A stretch of DNA of 64,000 nucleotides from Paenibacillus sp. (lineage in GTDB: Bacteria; Bacillota; Bacilli; Paenibacillales; YIM-B00363): NCBI RefSeq assembly GCF_031177825.1, contig NZ_JAPSKE010000011.1, positions 1-64,000 of the forward strand. The letters run 5' to 3'. How positions within the stretch are numbered: position 1 is the stretch's first letter; each line of letters begins with the position of its first letter. The notes under the pieces are model-generated. The model was given only the letters and a program-made list of their open reading frames with translations. It ran no database searches and was not told the DNA's origin. Shown here piece by piece: positions 7,513-16,800 of this stretch. The translations under genes were made by a program, and so were the position numbers.

Positions 7513-8109
7513 ATGAGCAGGTGGAGACGATACCGGGGCTTCGCTGCCGGCGCGCTCGTCGGCGGCGCAATGATGACGGCGTGGCCGACGCTGGCGGCGA
7601 CGGTGAAGCAAATCATCGCGACGGAAGCGAACTATTCGGCGTACGTAAACGGGGTTCCCTACATAGAAGGGGATCGGCCGCTTCTCAACGTCGATGGCGG
7701 CACGTACGTGCCGCTGCGCGCGGTCGGCGAGCTGCTCGGCGCGCAGGTGGAGTGGAACGAGGCGACGCGGGAAGTGCATATCGTTCGAGAGGCCGACGAG
7801 ACGGGCAACGTCGCCTTCCGAGCCGTGACCGTATCCGGTTCGGACGGCAGCTACACGGTTCGCGGCGAAGCTCGCGTGTTCGAAGCGACGCTGCAATACG
7901 CCGTGTCGGACGGCCACCGATACTTGCTCGAAGAGACGGCGCAGGTGCGCGAAGGCGCGCCCGCGTGGTCGGCGTTCGAGCTGAAGATCGCCGTCCCGGC
8001 GTCGCAGCGGCCCGCGAACGGGACGCTTATGCTCGAGCTGTTCGAGTACAGCGCGAAGGACGGCACCAAGGTCAACGTCTGGACCGTGCCGCTCGAAACC
8101 TTCCCGTAA
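7513..8109 (+). CDS. Secreted stalk-domain plus Gmad2-like protein
   Basis: The 198-residue product begins with a signal peptide (RRYRGFAAGALVGGAMMTAW, cleavage likely after LAA near residue 29). Residues ~40-95 match a copper-amine-oxidase-N/'stalk' domain (VNGVPY, YVPLRAVGELLGAQVEWN), a wall-exposed module common in Paenibacillus and not an enzyme. Residues ~105-198 look like the immunoglobulin-like Gmad2 domain found in spore germination proteins (GEARVFEATLQYAV, LELFEYSAKDG). The ATG at 7513 is used because it directly precedes the signal peptide; the frame is open further upstream, but that extension has no recognisable sequence. A role at the cell or spore surface is likely; its partner is unknown. 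Confidence 0.8.
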   Translation: MSRWRRYRGFAAGALVGGAMMTAWPTLAATVKQIIATEANYSAYVNGVPYIEGDRPLLNVDGGTYVPLRAVGELLGAQVEWNEATREVHIVREADETGNVAFRAVTVSGSDGSYTVRGEARVFEATLQYAVSDGHRYLLEETAQVREGAPAWSAFELKIAVPASQRPANGTLMLELFEYSAKDGTKVNVWTVPLETFP

Positions 8110-8117
8110 GCGAAGGA

Positions 8118-8159
8118 AGAAGGCTGTCCTAGAGCGCTTAGCGTTCGGGGCAGCCTTCT
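8118..8159 (+). terminator. Hairpin after the stalk-domain gene, weak T tail
   Basis: AGAAGGCTG pairs with CAGCCTTCT across a 23-base loop. The 3' tail has only scattered T, so termination may be partial. Confidence 0.6.
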
Positions 8160-8254
8160 GTGCGGAAAGCTCGAACCATCGCATGAAGGATTCCGCCTCG
8201 GCAGGGAGAATGTTACATGGTAGACATCGATGACGAAAGGATGGACGAACGAGC

Positions 8255-9832
8255 ATGAAACCGACGGAACTGTTGACGGAATCCAAAGCTCGTTGCATCC
8301 GGTCGGGGCTGGATCCGGGGGAGCTCCCCGCATTCTCGGATCGCGTGACCGCCTCGGAGCTGCAGGCTAGAAGAACCGCGTTTCAAGAAGTTTTGGATGT
8401 GACGAATTGTTTTATCGATAAATTTCTGTCCGCCGCGCCGGACGATCCGTTGCTCATACTCCTCACGGACGCCGAAGGATGCGTGCTGGCGCTGCGAGGC
8501 AACGCCGCGATGGAACGGCAAGTTCGACAGTTCGGCATCGAAGAAGGCGTGAAATTCACCGAGGACATGGGACCGAGTTCCATCGCATTGTCGCTGAGCT
8601 GCGGACAACCGGTGTTGCTGCTCGGGGAGGATCACTTTCACGAGGCGCTGTACGACGTAGCTTGCTGCACGGCGTTGTTGCGCCGCGACGCCGGCGCGAC
8701 GCCTGCGGGGACGCTGACGTTCATGACGGAGCTCGCCGACGCGCATCCCCATCTGCTCGCGCTGCTGTGCGCGACGGCGGATTCCATCGAGCGGGAGCTG
8801 CTGCAGCGCAGGCGCAACGAACAGCTTCACATGCTGAACCAAGCGCTCATCGAGAACAAGCATTATGGCGTCGTCGTGACCGATGGGGCGGGCGTCGTCG
8901 TCGAGTGTAACAAGGTAAGCGTCGGCATGCTCGGTCCGGCGCTCGGGCCGGGCGTCTCGGCGCTCTCGTTCGAGCCGATCGCGGCGATGTTCCGTCACGT
9001 GCTCGAGGAGCGAACGGAACGCATGGGCGCGGAGCTCGCGTTGACGGGGCGGGAGCCGTTCGAACGCGCGATGCTGGACGTCGTGCCGATCTTCGACGGC
9101 GCCGGCCGGCTCGTGCGCGTCTTCGGCTTGCTGCGGGACATGACCGAGCGACATAAGACCGAGGAGTTGCTGCGCAATACGGAGAAGCTGGTCGTGGCCG
9201 GACAACTCGCGGTCGGCATCGCGCACGAGGTGCGCAACCCGCTGACGACGGTCAAGGGATTGCTGCAATACTCTAAGTCGTTCGCCGAGCCGGCGTATTA
9301 CGACTTGATCATGTCGGAGCTGGACCGGATGAATCTCATCGTCAGCGAGTTCATGATACTCGGCAAGCCGGAGGCTCCGTCGCATCGTCCGATCGACGCT
9401 ATGGCCGTGCTGCGGGAGCTGCTGGCCATATTCGACACGCAGGCTTCGCGGAACGGGGTGGAGATCGTGACGACGGGGGTTGACGAACTGCCGCTCTCCG
9501 GCGATCCGAACCAGCTGAAGCAGGTGTATTTGAATGTATTGAAGAATGCGATGGACGCGCTGCCCTTCGGCGGTCGCATCGACATTCGGTTCGAGACGTC
9601 CGGAGGCGAGCGGCGCATTCGGTTCGCCGACGACGGCGAGGGAATGTCCGAAGAGACGCTGCGCCGCATCGGCGAACCGTTCTTCACGACGAAGCCGGAG
9701 GGTAACGGACTCGGCATGATGATCGTGAAGCGGATCGTGGCGTCGCACGGCGGTCGCCTGTCGATCGAAAGCGAGGTCGGCCGCGGGACGGTCGTGGAGC
9801 TGGCGTTTCCGGGCGAGGGACCGGCGGAATAA
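8255..9832 (+). CDS. Soluble GAF/PAS sensor histidine kinase
   Basis: The 525-residue kinase has no membrane helix. Residues ~1-185 resemble the N-terminal GAF-like sensor of AcoR/DhaR activators (IDKFLSAAPDDPLLILLTDAEGCVL). A PAS domain follows at ~195-310 (KHYGVVVTDGAGVVVECNKVS, ending LLRDMTERHKTEE). The HisKA domain has His324 in GIAHEVRNPLTTVKGLLQ, and the HATPase domain has NVLKNAMDALP, DDGEGM and GNGLGMMIVKRI. This layout is that of KinE/KinC-like sporulation phosphorelay kinases. No response regulator is nearby, which agrees with feeding an unlinked Spo0F. The stimulus is unknown. Confidence 0.88.
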   Translation: MKPTELLTESKARCIRSGLDPGELPAFSDRVTASELQARRTAFQEVLDVTNCFIDKFLSAAPDDPLLILLTDAEGCVLALRGNAAMERQVRQFGIEEGVKFTEDMGPSSIALSLSCGQPVLLLGEDHFHEALYDVACCTALLRRDAGATPAGTLTFMTELADAHPHLLALLCATADSIERELLQRRRNEQLHMLNQALIENKHYGVVVTDGAGVVVECNKVSVGMLGPALGPGVSALSFEPIAAMFRHVLEERTERMGAELALTGREPFERAMLDVVPIFDGAGRLVRVFGLLRDMTERHKTEELLRNTEKLVVAGQLAVGIAHEVRNPLTTVKGLLQYSKSFAEPAYYDLIMSELDRMNLIVSEFMILGKPEAPSHRPIDAMAVLRELLAIFDTQASRNGVEIVTTGVDELPLSGDPNQLKQVYLNVLKNAMDALPFGGRIDIRFETSGGERRIRFADDGEGMSEETLRRIGEPFFTTKPEGNGLGMMIVKRIVASHGGRLSIESEVGRGTVVELAFPGEGPAE

Positions 9833-9845
9833 CCCGTTCTACCGG

Positions 9846-10763
9846 CTACGCGTACGTCAGCGACACATGGATGTCCTGGTTATAGTTGCCGAAGCCCTTC
9901 CCGAACAGCGTAACCCCGCCGACGTGGCGCGCCGTCTCGAGGGCGGCGATGCGGAACGAGATCGTCTCGCCGTAGGCGAGCCCGAGCGCGTCGAGCGTCA
10001 CGTCCGACAGGCGGACGCCGTCGATGTAGGCGCCCGTCGGCCCGACGGACAGCGTCTTCAGCAAGCCGTACTGCGAACGGTTGATCCACCACTCCGGCGT
10101 ATAGACCCCGCGCGTCTCCCCGAAATCGCCCGGACACGTCCACGTGCCGAGCAGAAAATCGTTCACGTAGAAGCTAATATCGGAAGGCCAGTTTTCGTTG
10201 AAGCCCGGCGCCTCCGAGCAGATTTCCAACGAGATGTCGAGGCTGAGCGCCGTCTGATTCCGCAGCAAGTAATTCGGTATGCGGTATTCCACGAAGCCGC
10301 TGCCGAACCAAAGATGGCTCGCCTTCACATGCTCCGGGTCGGAGAAATACCGCGGATCGTCGACCATGCCGATCATGCCGTGCTCCGAGGCGAGGCCGCA
10401 GGTCGGCTTGACCGCGCAGCTCGAATATTGGCCGACCGGGAGCGACACCTCGTACCGGTTGGCCGGGGCGAGGCGCCGTTCCGCGGCAGGTCCTTGCTTC
10501 AGGACGAGCGTCAGCTCGTCCAGCGCGATCCGGCACAGCTTCTGCATGCCCCGCTTGCCCGCGATCGACTCGGTGACGAGAAGTCCGGCTTCCTCCATTT
10601 TCTGTACATGCTTCGTTACGATCGCGGAGGACAAGCCCACCGCGTCCGCCAGCTCCTTAATGTTCATCGGCCGTTCGTTCAACAGCTCGATCATGCGAAG
10701 CCTCGTTTCGGACGAGAAGCATTCGAAGATCGCTAAATTCGTACGATCCGCTTGCAGCCGCAC
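9846..10763 (-). CDS. ArsR-like regulator with a long C-terminal sensor domain
   Basis: Residues ~8-80 form a winged helix-turn-helix of ArsR type (FSSETRLRMIELLNERPMNIKELADAVGLSSAIVTKHVQKMEE). It lacks the usual metal-binding Cys pair. Residues ~100-305 are an added beta-rich domain with several Cys and Trp (PVGQYSSCAVKPTCGLASEHG, WPSDISFYVNDFLLGTWTCP, EWWINRSQYG), probably a ligand-binding jelly roll. The GTG at 10763 is chosen because GGAGGGG lies six bases upstream; a TTG at 10802 is possible. The gene is divergent from the GH2 gene, with an AT-rich operator-like stretch between them, so it probably controls that enzyme in response to a sugar. Such fusions exist in Firmicutes, but I know no characterised ligand. 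Confidence 0.82.
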   Translation of the reverse strand: MRLQADRTNLAIFECFSSETRLRMIELLNERPMNIKELADAVGLSSAIVTKHVQKMEEAGLLVTESIAGKRGMQKLCRIALDELTLVLKQGPAAERRLAPANRYEVSLPVGQYSSCAVKPTCGLASEHGMIGMVDDPRYFSDPEHVKASHLWFGSGFVEYRIPNYLLRNQTALSLDISLEICSEAPGFNENWPSDISFYVNDFLLGTWTCPGDFGETRGVYTPEWWINRSQYGLLKTLSVGPTGAYIDGVRLSDVTLDALGLAYGETISFRIAALETARHVGGVTLFGKGFGNYNQDIHVSLTYA

Positions 10764-10810
10764 GGACACCCCTCCTGTCGTTGCAGCGACCCTTTTTCGC
10801 AATTATATAA

Positions 10811-10830
10811 CTTAACAGTTAACTAATCAA
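10811..10830. promoter_or_regulatory. Candidate operator of the ArsR-like regulator
   Basis: The AT-rich stretch CTTAACAGTTAACTAATCAA contains repeated TTAAC/GTTAA half sites and the palindrome AGTTAACT. It lies between the divergent regulator and GH2 genes, just upstream of the GH2 promoter. Confidence 0.45.
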
Positions 10831-10838
10831 CTTGTATG

Positions 10839-10867
10839 TTGACGAAATGAATAGGTGCGATTACAAT
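10839..10867 (+). promoter_or_regulatory. Sigma-A-type promoter of the GH2 gene
   Basis: TTGACG, a 17-base spacer and TACAAT form a near-consensus promoter 72 bases before the GH2 start. Confidence 0.65.
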
Positions 10868-10938
10868 TGGGTTGGAAACGTGAACTCGTTCATTAATTGC
10901 TTAACCATTATATTTACGAAAAGGGAGCTGTTTCGAAG

Positions 10939-12693
10939 ATGACGTCGCCAAGACCGGATTATCCGCGCCCGCAATTCGTGCGGGACGCTTGGGAGAGCTT
11001 GAACGGAGAGTGGGAGTTTGCGTTCGACGACGCGCGCGTCGGCCTGTCGGCCAAGTGGCAGAAGGGAGAGACGCCGCTCGACAAGCGGATACAAGTGCCG
11101 TTCTCGTTCGAGAGCCGGCTGAGCGGCATCGGCGAGACGGGCTTCCACGACGTCGTCTGGTACCGGAAGTCATGGAAGGCGCCGGCTTCGTTCGCGGGCA
11201 AGCGGGTGCTGCTGCACTTCGGCGCAGTCGATTACGAGTCCAGCGTGTGGGTGAACGGCGAGCTCGTCGCGACGCATCTCGGCGGCCACACGCCGTTCTC
11301 GGCGGACGTCACGGAAGCGCTGCGCGCGAGCGGCGATAACGTGATCGTCGTGCGGGCGGAGGACCGCGGGAAGGACTTGTTCCAACCGCGAGGCAAGCAG
11401 TTCTGGGAAGAGAAATCCCGCGCCATCTGGTACACGCGGACGACGGGCATCTGGCAGTCGGTGTGGGCGGAGGCCGTATCGCCGATCTACTTGGAGAAGG
11501 TGAAGTACGCGCCGGACATCGATACGAACGAAATTCGCATCCGCGCGTTCGTGAACGGGCCGATCGAGGGCCGGGACGTGCTGCTGCGGACCGTCATCAC
11601 GTTCCGGGGCGAATTCGTGGCGGAGGACCTCGTCCGCGTCCGCAATGCCGAAGAGAGCCGTCGGGTGAAGCTGCCCGGCTTGAACGATCACGGCATGGAC
11701 CGGCTGTGGTCGCCGGACCGGCCGAACCTGTACGACGTCGCATACGAGCTGCTCGTCGACGGCGCGTCGGTCGACCGGGCGACGAGCTATTTCGGCATGC
11801 GCAAGGTATCGATCGAAAACGGGAAGTTCAATTTGAACAACCGGCCGTACTTCATGAAGCTCGTGCTCGATCAAGGCTACTTCCCGGACGGCAACTTGAC
11901 GCCGCCGAGCGACGAAGCGATCAAGCGCGACGTCGAGCTGACGAAGGCGATGGGCTTCAACGGGGCGCGGAAGCATCAGAAGGTAGAGGATCCGCGTTAT
12001 CTGTATTGGTGCGACGTGCTCGGGCTTCTCGTCTGGGGCGAGATGGCGAACGCCTGCGACTTCTCGGAGACGTATTCGCGCCGCATGACCGCGGAATGGC
12101 AGGAGGCGGTCGAGCGCGACTACAACCATCCTTGCATCGTGGCGTGGGTGCCGATCAACGAAAGCTGGGGCGTGCCGAACATCCAGATCGACGAGCGGCA
12201 GCAGCAGCACGCGCTGGCGATGTACCATCTGACGAAGTCGCTCGACCCGTCGCGGCCGGTCATCTCGAACGACGGCTGGGAGCTCGTGAAGACGGACCTG
12301 TTCACGATTCACGATTACGAGTCGCGCGAAGAGGTGCTCGAGCAGCGGTACAGCACCGTGGAGAGCGCGGTGAACGCGATGCCGGCGAACCGTCGGCTCA
12401 GCGTCGGCGGCTTCGAGTACGAGGGGCAGCCGATTCTCGTCACGGAGTTCGGCGGCATCGCGTTCAAGAAGAGCGATTGGGAAGGCTGGGGGTATTCCGG
12501 CGCCAGCGACGACGAAGATTTCTTGAAGCGGCTGCGCGCCGTCATCCAGCCGCTCCGCCGCTCCGGCGTCGTGCAAGGGTACTGCTATACGCAGCTTACC
12601 GACGTCGAGCAAGAAATCAACGGCCTGCTTACGTACGACCGTACGCCGAAGGTGCCGCTCGAGAAAATCAAAGGAATTTTGGACGCGAGGTAG
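10939..12693 (+). CDS. Glycoside hydrolase family 2 enzyme
   Basis: A 584-residue cytoplasmic GH2 enzyme (beta-galactosidase/glucuronidase/mannosidase superfamily). The order is an N-terminal sugar-binding jelly roll (~1-165; VWYRKSW, VWVNGE, HLGGHTPFS), an immunoglobulin-like domain (~175-280), then a TIM barrel. The likely acid/base is Glu408 (VPINESWG) and the nucleophile Glu503 (LVTEFGG). NGARKHQKVEDPRYLYWCDVLGLLVWGEM is the GH2 signature region. It is shorter than LacZ and lacks the C-terminal domain. The exact substrate cannot be named. ATG 10939 follows AAGGGAG; a TTG at 10897 would add 14 residues. The divergent ArsR-like gene is its likely regulator. Confidence 0.9.
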   Translation: MTSPRPDYPRPQFVRDAWESLNGEWEFAFDDARVGLSAKWQKGETPLDKRIQVPFSFESRLSGIGETGFHDVVWYRKSWKAPASFAGKRVLLHFGAVDYESSVWVNGELVATHLGGHTPFSADVTEALRASGDNVIVVRAEDRGKDLFQPRGKQFWEEKSRAIWYTRTTGIWQSVWAEAVSPIYLEKVKYAPDIDTNEIRIRAFVNGPIEGRDVLLRTVITFRGEFVAEDLVRVRNAEESRRVKLPGLNDHGMDRLWSPDRPNLYDVAYELLVDGASVDRATSYFGMRKVSIENGKFNLNNRPYFMKLVLDQGYFPDGNLTPPSDEAIKRDVELTKAMGFNGARKHQKVEDPRYLYWCDVLGLLVWGEMANACDFSETYSRRMTAEWQEAVERDYNHPCIVAWVPINESWGVPNIQIDERQQQHALAMYHLTKSLDPSRPVISNDGWELVKTDLFTIHDYESREEVLEQRYSTVESAVNAMPANRRLSVGGFEYEGQPILVTEFGGIAFKKSDWEGWGYSGASDDEDFLKRLRAVIQPLRRSGVVQGYCYTQLTDVEQEINGLLTYDRTPKVPLEKIKGILDAR

Positions 12694-12703
12694 GACGCGT
12701 CGG

Positions 12704-12738
12704 ACCGCAAGGCGGCATGCCGCCTTGCGGTTTTTTTT
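12704..12738. terminator. Strong terminator between convergent genes
   Basis: ACCGCAAGGCGG and CCGCCTTGCGGT form a 12-bp perfect stem with a four-base loop and eight T on the plus strand. It ends the GH2 transcript and lies at the 3' end of the convergent LacI-type gene. Confidence 0.92.
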
Positions 12739-12742
12739 GCGT

Positions 12743-13765
12743 TTATCCGGACGCCCGGGGGACGAGCCGCGCGGAAAGCAGAATCTTCTCCGGCTGCTCC
12801 CCGGGCTTCTCCTTCCGCCGGGCGAGCTGTTCCGCAGCGCGGCGGCCGAGCGCTTCCTTGGCGAGCTCGACCGTCGTGAGCGGCGGGTCCCCGGCGGCCG
12901 ACGCTTCGACGTTGTCGAAGCCGGCGACGGCGCAGTCGTCCGGGACGCGCCGGCCGGCGCGGCGAAGCCCGCGCAGCGTCTCGAGCGCGATATGGTCGTT
13001 CGCGCAGACGAACGCGTCCGGCAGCTCGCCGGCGCCGAGCGCGGCCAGCGTCGCATGCAGGCCGTCGGCCCAGCGGGGCTCGGCGTACGGCACCGTCCAC
13101 TTGCGCAGCCGCGCGCCTTTGGCGCCGCCGAAGGCGTCGATCGCCTGCCGGCAGCCGCGCCAGCGTTCCCGGAAGCTCGGCGCGAACGCGTCGTCGCCGA
13201 CGAAGACGAACGAGCGCCGCCCGGCGAACAGGAGATGGTTCGTCAGCAGCTCGGCGCCGTCCGCGTTGGCGTTCAAGACGGCGTCGGCCCGGACGAGCGG
13301 CTCCTCGTGGTCGAGCAGCACGAGCGGCCCGCCCATCGCCTGCACCGAAGCGAGCGTCTCCGCGGACAGCGTGCCGACGGCGATGTGGCCGATGCACGCC
13401 TCGCGGTCCATGTAGGCGGGGAACGTCGGCGGGGCGTCGGGTCTCGGCGAGACGACGGCGTGTTCCCAGCCGAGGTCGCGGCAGGCCGTCGTCACGCCCG
13501 TCAGCAGGCGCGCCCAGTAGGAGGATTCGTTTTGCATCGTCGGATCCATCCAAATTAATGCGTATGCAGACCCGTCGTTCCGCTCGGCCGCTTCCGCCTC
13601 GGGGGCGCCCTTCGGCAGCCGGTAGCCGAGCGCGCGCGCCGCGGCGAGGACGGAGCGGCGCGTGTCCTCGCTGACGCCGGGCTTGCCGGACAGCGCGCGG
13701 GAAACGGCGAATTTCGAAAGGCGCAGCGAATCGGCGATCGTCTGCATGGAGACGCGTCGAGACAT
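12743..13765 (-). CDS. LacI-family transcriptional regulator
   Basis: A 340-residue repressor-type protein. Residues 1-55 form the LacI helix-turn-helix and hinge (SMQTIADSLRLSKFAVSRALSGKPGVSEDTRRSVLAAARALGY). Residues ~75-335 form the periplasmic-binding-protein-like sensor domain (ALIWMDPT, HIAVGTLS, FVFVGDDAF, DAFVCANDHIALE, VAGFDNVEASA). ATG 13765 is seven bases after AAGGAGG; the frame runs further upstream without support. It is divergent from the 1,032-residue glycosidase gene, with a striking set of CTAACGA repeats between them, so local sugar-dependent control of that gene and itself is the best guess. Confidence 0.92.
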   Translation of the reverse strand: MSRRVSMQTIADSLRLSKFAVSRALSGKPGVSEDTRRSVLAAARALGYRLPKGAPEAEAAERNDGSAYALIWMDPTMQNESSYWARLLTGVTTACRDLGWEHAVVSPRPDAPPTFPAYMDREACIGHIAVGTLSAETLASVQAMGGPLVLLDHEEPLVRADAVLNANADGAELLTNHLLFAGRRSFVFVGDDAFAPSFRERWRGCRQAIDAFGGAKGARLRKWTVPYAEPRWADGLHATLAALGAGELPDAFVCANDHIALETLRGLRRAGRRVPDDCAVAGFDNVEASAAGDPPLTTVELAKEALGRRAAEQLARRKEKPGEQPEKILLSARLVPRASG

Positions 13766-13787
13766 CGAATTTCCTCCTTGACGGTTT

Positions 13788-13847
13788 GTTAGGTTGTCAC
13801 TAGAATAAAGCAAATTTCAGCTAACGACAACCTAACGAAACTAACGA
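13788..13847. promoter_or_regulatory. Operator array: inverted repeat and three CTAACGA copies
   Basis: GTTAGGTTGTC (13788-13798) and GACAACCTAAC (13826-13836) are perfect 11-bp inverted copies separated by 27 bases. In addition CTAACGA occurs at 13821-13827, 13832-13838 and 13841-13847, spaced 11 and 9 bp apart. The group covers the space between the divergent LacI-family gene and its glycosidase target, so it is the likely binding site of that regulator. Confidence 0.65.
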
Positions 13848-13871
13848 TAAGACATTGGGAGGGCATGATTT

Positions 13872-16800
13872 ATGGTGGCTGCCGGCAAGAAAGTAGTTTT
13901 CTACGACGAGACGTTCCCCTATGACGGAACGAGACCGGACGAAGCGCAGCGAAGCGGCATCGGCGCATGGGGATTGATCGTCGACGCCGAGGGGATCGCC
14001 GAAGCGTTGGCGACGGCGGACAGCTTCGTCACGTTGCACGGGCCGTATTTTCCGAAGGCGGTTTGGCCCGAGCTGCTGGCGTATCTCGAGCGCGGCGGCG
14101 GGCTCGTCCTGCTCGGCGGCGCGCCGTTCCGCATCCCGGTCTACCGGGAAGACGGCGCGTGGAAGACGGAGCGGGAGCAGACGGCGTATCACCGCCAGCT
14201 GCTGATTCACGAAGCGCTGCGGGTCGACGGCTCGCGGGCGGCGTCGCTTCGGGCGAACGAGGACATCCCGCTGCTGAGCGGGCGCGAATCGCTGTTCGAC
14301 GTCGCGGATACGTACGGGTTCATCCTGCATGTCACGCGTCAGAGCGACAACCCGCACGAGCACGGCTCGGCCGGTCCGATGGACGCGCGCATCTATCCGT
14401 TGCTGACGGGCGTCTCCGCGGACGGTCGGGAGACGGCGGCGCCGGCCGTGCTGATGGAGCATGCGAAAGGCGCGTACGCGGGAGGACGATGGGCGTTCGT
14501 CAGCCAGCCGATCGGCGAGCGGTTCTGGACGCAGGGCGGCGCGGCCGCGCTCGCCGACTGGGCGGACTTCGTCTCGAAGGGCGTGACGGAGCTGTGGCTG
14601 AAGCCCGGGTACGGCAGCTACGAGCCCGGGGAGCGGGCGAGCTTCGCGCTGCAGGCGCAGACGGTCGGCCGCGCCGCGCCGCGGACGTGGACGTTCCGCT
14701 GCGAGGCGTCGCTCGAGCGGAACGGGCAGGTCGTCCCGGCGTGGGAGCGCGAGTGGACGCTTCCCGTCGACGGCGGGCTGCGCTTCGAACGGTTCGCGAC
14801 GCCCGATCTCGTGGAGCCCGGTCGGTACAGCGTCGTCTGCGTGGCGACGGCGGACGACGGGGAGCGGCGCGTCCTTCGGCAAGGCTACTGGGGCATGGAT
14901 CGCGCGCTGCTCGAGGCGGGCGAGCCGCTCGCCGTCGGACGCGACTATTTCGTCAAGAACGGCAAGCCGCTCCCGATCGTAGGCATGACCTATATGACGA
15001 GCGACGTCGCGCGCAAGTTCTTGTTCCTGCCGAACGTCGAGGCATGGGACCGCGATATGGCGCAGATGAAGAAAGCCGGCATCAACTTGATTCGAACCGG
15101 GGTTTGGACCGCATGGCGGCAGATGATGTTCGCCGACGGCCACTTCTCCGAAGAGGTGCTGCGCGCGATCGACGCGTTCGTTCTGACGGCGAAGAAGCAC
15201 GAGCTCGAGGTGACGTTCAACTTCTTCTCGTTCACGCCGGAGACGTGGGAGGGGGCGAACCCGTACCTCGACCCGCGCAGCGTAGAGGCGCAGAAGCGGT
15301 TCATCCTGTCGGTCGTCTCCCGCCATCGGACGACGACGAACGTGCAGTGGGATTTGATCAACGAGCCTTCGATGTTCGACCCGAAGCGGGTGTTCTCCGG
15401 GCCGGCCTCCGCCCGCGACCGCTTCGAGCAAGCCGCGTACGTCGAGTGGCTGAAGCGGCGCCACGGCTCGATCCGGCTGCTGCAGGAGCGCTGGAACATG
15501 ACGCCGGCCGAGCTGCCGAGCTTCGAAGCGGCGCGGCCGCCGGAGCGGGACGACATCAACTTCCACGTCCAAGACGTGGGACGCGCGAAGAAGGGGCTCG
15601 TCTGGCTCGATTATGCGCTCTTCACGATGGAGATGCACAACCGATGGGCGCGAGAGCTGGTCGGCGCGATCAAGGCGGCCGCGCCGCACCAGCTCGTCAC
15701 CGTCGGGCAGGACGAAGGCCTTGCCGGCGGGCGGCCGTCGCCGTTCTTCTACGCGGAAGCGGTCGATTATACGACGGTCCATACGTGGTGGATGATGGAC
15801 GCGCTCGTGTGGGACGGTCTGTTTACGAAGGACGGGCTTAAGCCGAATCTCGTTCAGGAAACGGGAATCATGTACGTCGAAGCGGCGAACGGCTTTGCGA
15901 AGCGCTCCGAGGAAGAGCTCCGCAACATTCTCGAGCGGAAGTACGCGTACGCGTTCGCGACGGGCGGCGCGGGCGCGGTGCAGTGGATTTGGAATACGAA
16001 TTACTTCATGGACAACGTGAACGAGTCGAACATCGGCGCGCTGCGGGCGGACGGCACGGAGAAGCCGGAGGCCGACGTCTCCTACGACTTCGGCGCGTTC
16101 GTCGGGAAGACGGGGGAGAGGTTCGAAGGCCGCGCGCTCGAGGAGATCGCGGTCGTATATCCGTATTCCAACGACTTCTCGAATCGGAAGTTCTCGTACG
16201 ACGCGACGACGAGGCTGACGCGGGTGCTCGCGTACGAGATGAAGACGCCGTTCCGCGGCGTGTCCGAATACCATCTGGACCGGACGGAGGGCGAGCGGCC
16301 GAAGCTGTGGATCGTGCCGAGCGCGCATAACTTCAGCGACGAGGCGCTCGCCGCGTTAGCGGAAGACGTCCGCGCGAACGGAGGGACGGTGCTCCTGACG
16401 GGGCCGATCGGACTGGACGCTTACTGGGGACCGACCGGCCGCTTCGCCGACGTCGTCGGTCCGACGGTCGTCGAGAACGTGCTTCGCGAAGAGCGTCTTA
16501 CGATCGACGGCCGCAGCTACCCGGCGTCGTTCGGCGGGGCGGGCATCGCGTCGCTCGCGAAGGAGCGTCCCGAGAGCGAGGGCGAGCTCGCCCTCCGATC
16601 GTACCCGCTCGGGAAGGGAACGCTGCTCTGGTGCCCGCTGCCGATCGAGCTGAACGAGCGGAGCGACGTCCTGCGCGCGGTATACGCGAAGGCGATGCAG
16701 GAAGCCGGGGTCGCCGCGGAGCTGGAGTGGGAAGCCGGCGGAGACGCGCCGGGCGTATACGGCCGCAAGCTGACGTTCCGAGACGGGGCGCTGTTCGTCT

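Noticed and set aside
13821-16328. 835-residue minus-strand open frame over the GH-A gene
   Set aside because: Arg/His/Pro-rich shadow of the real plus-strand enzyme. It has no ribosome site, no domain, and it covers the operator array.
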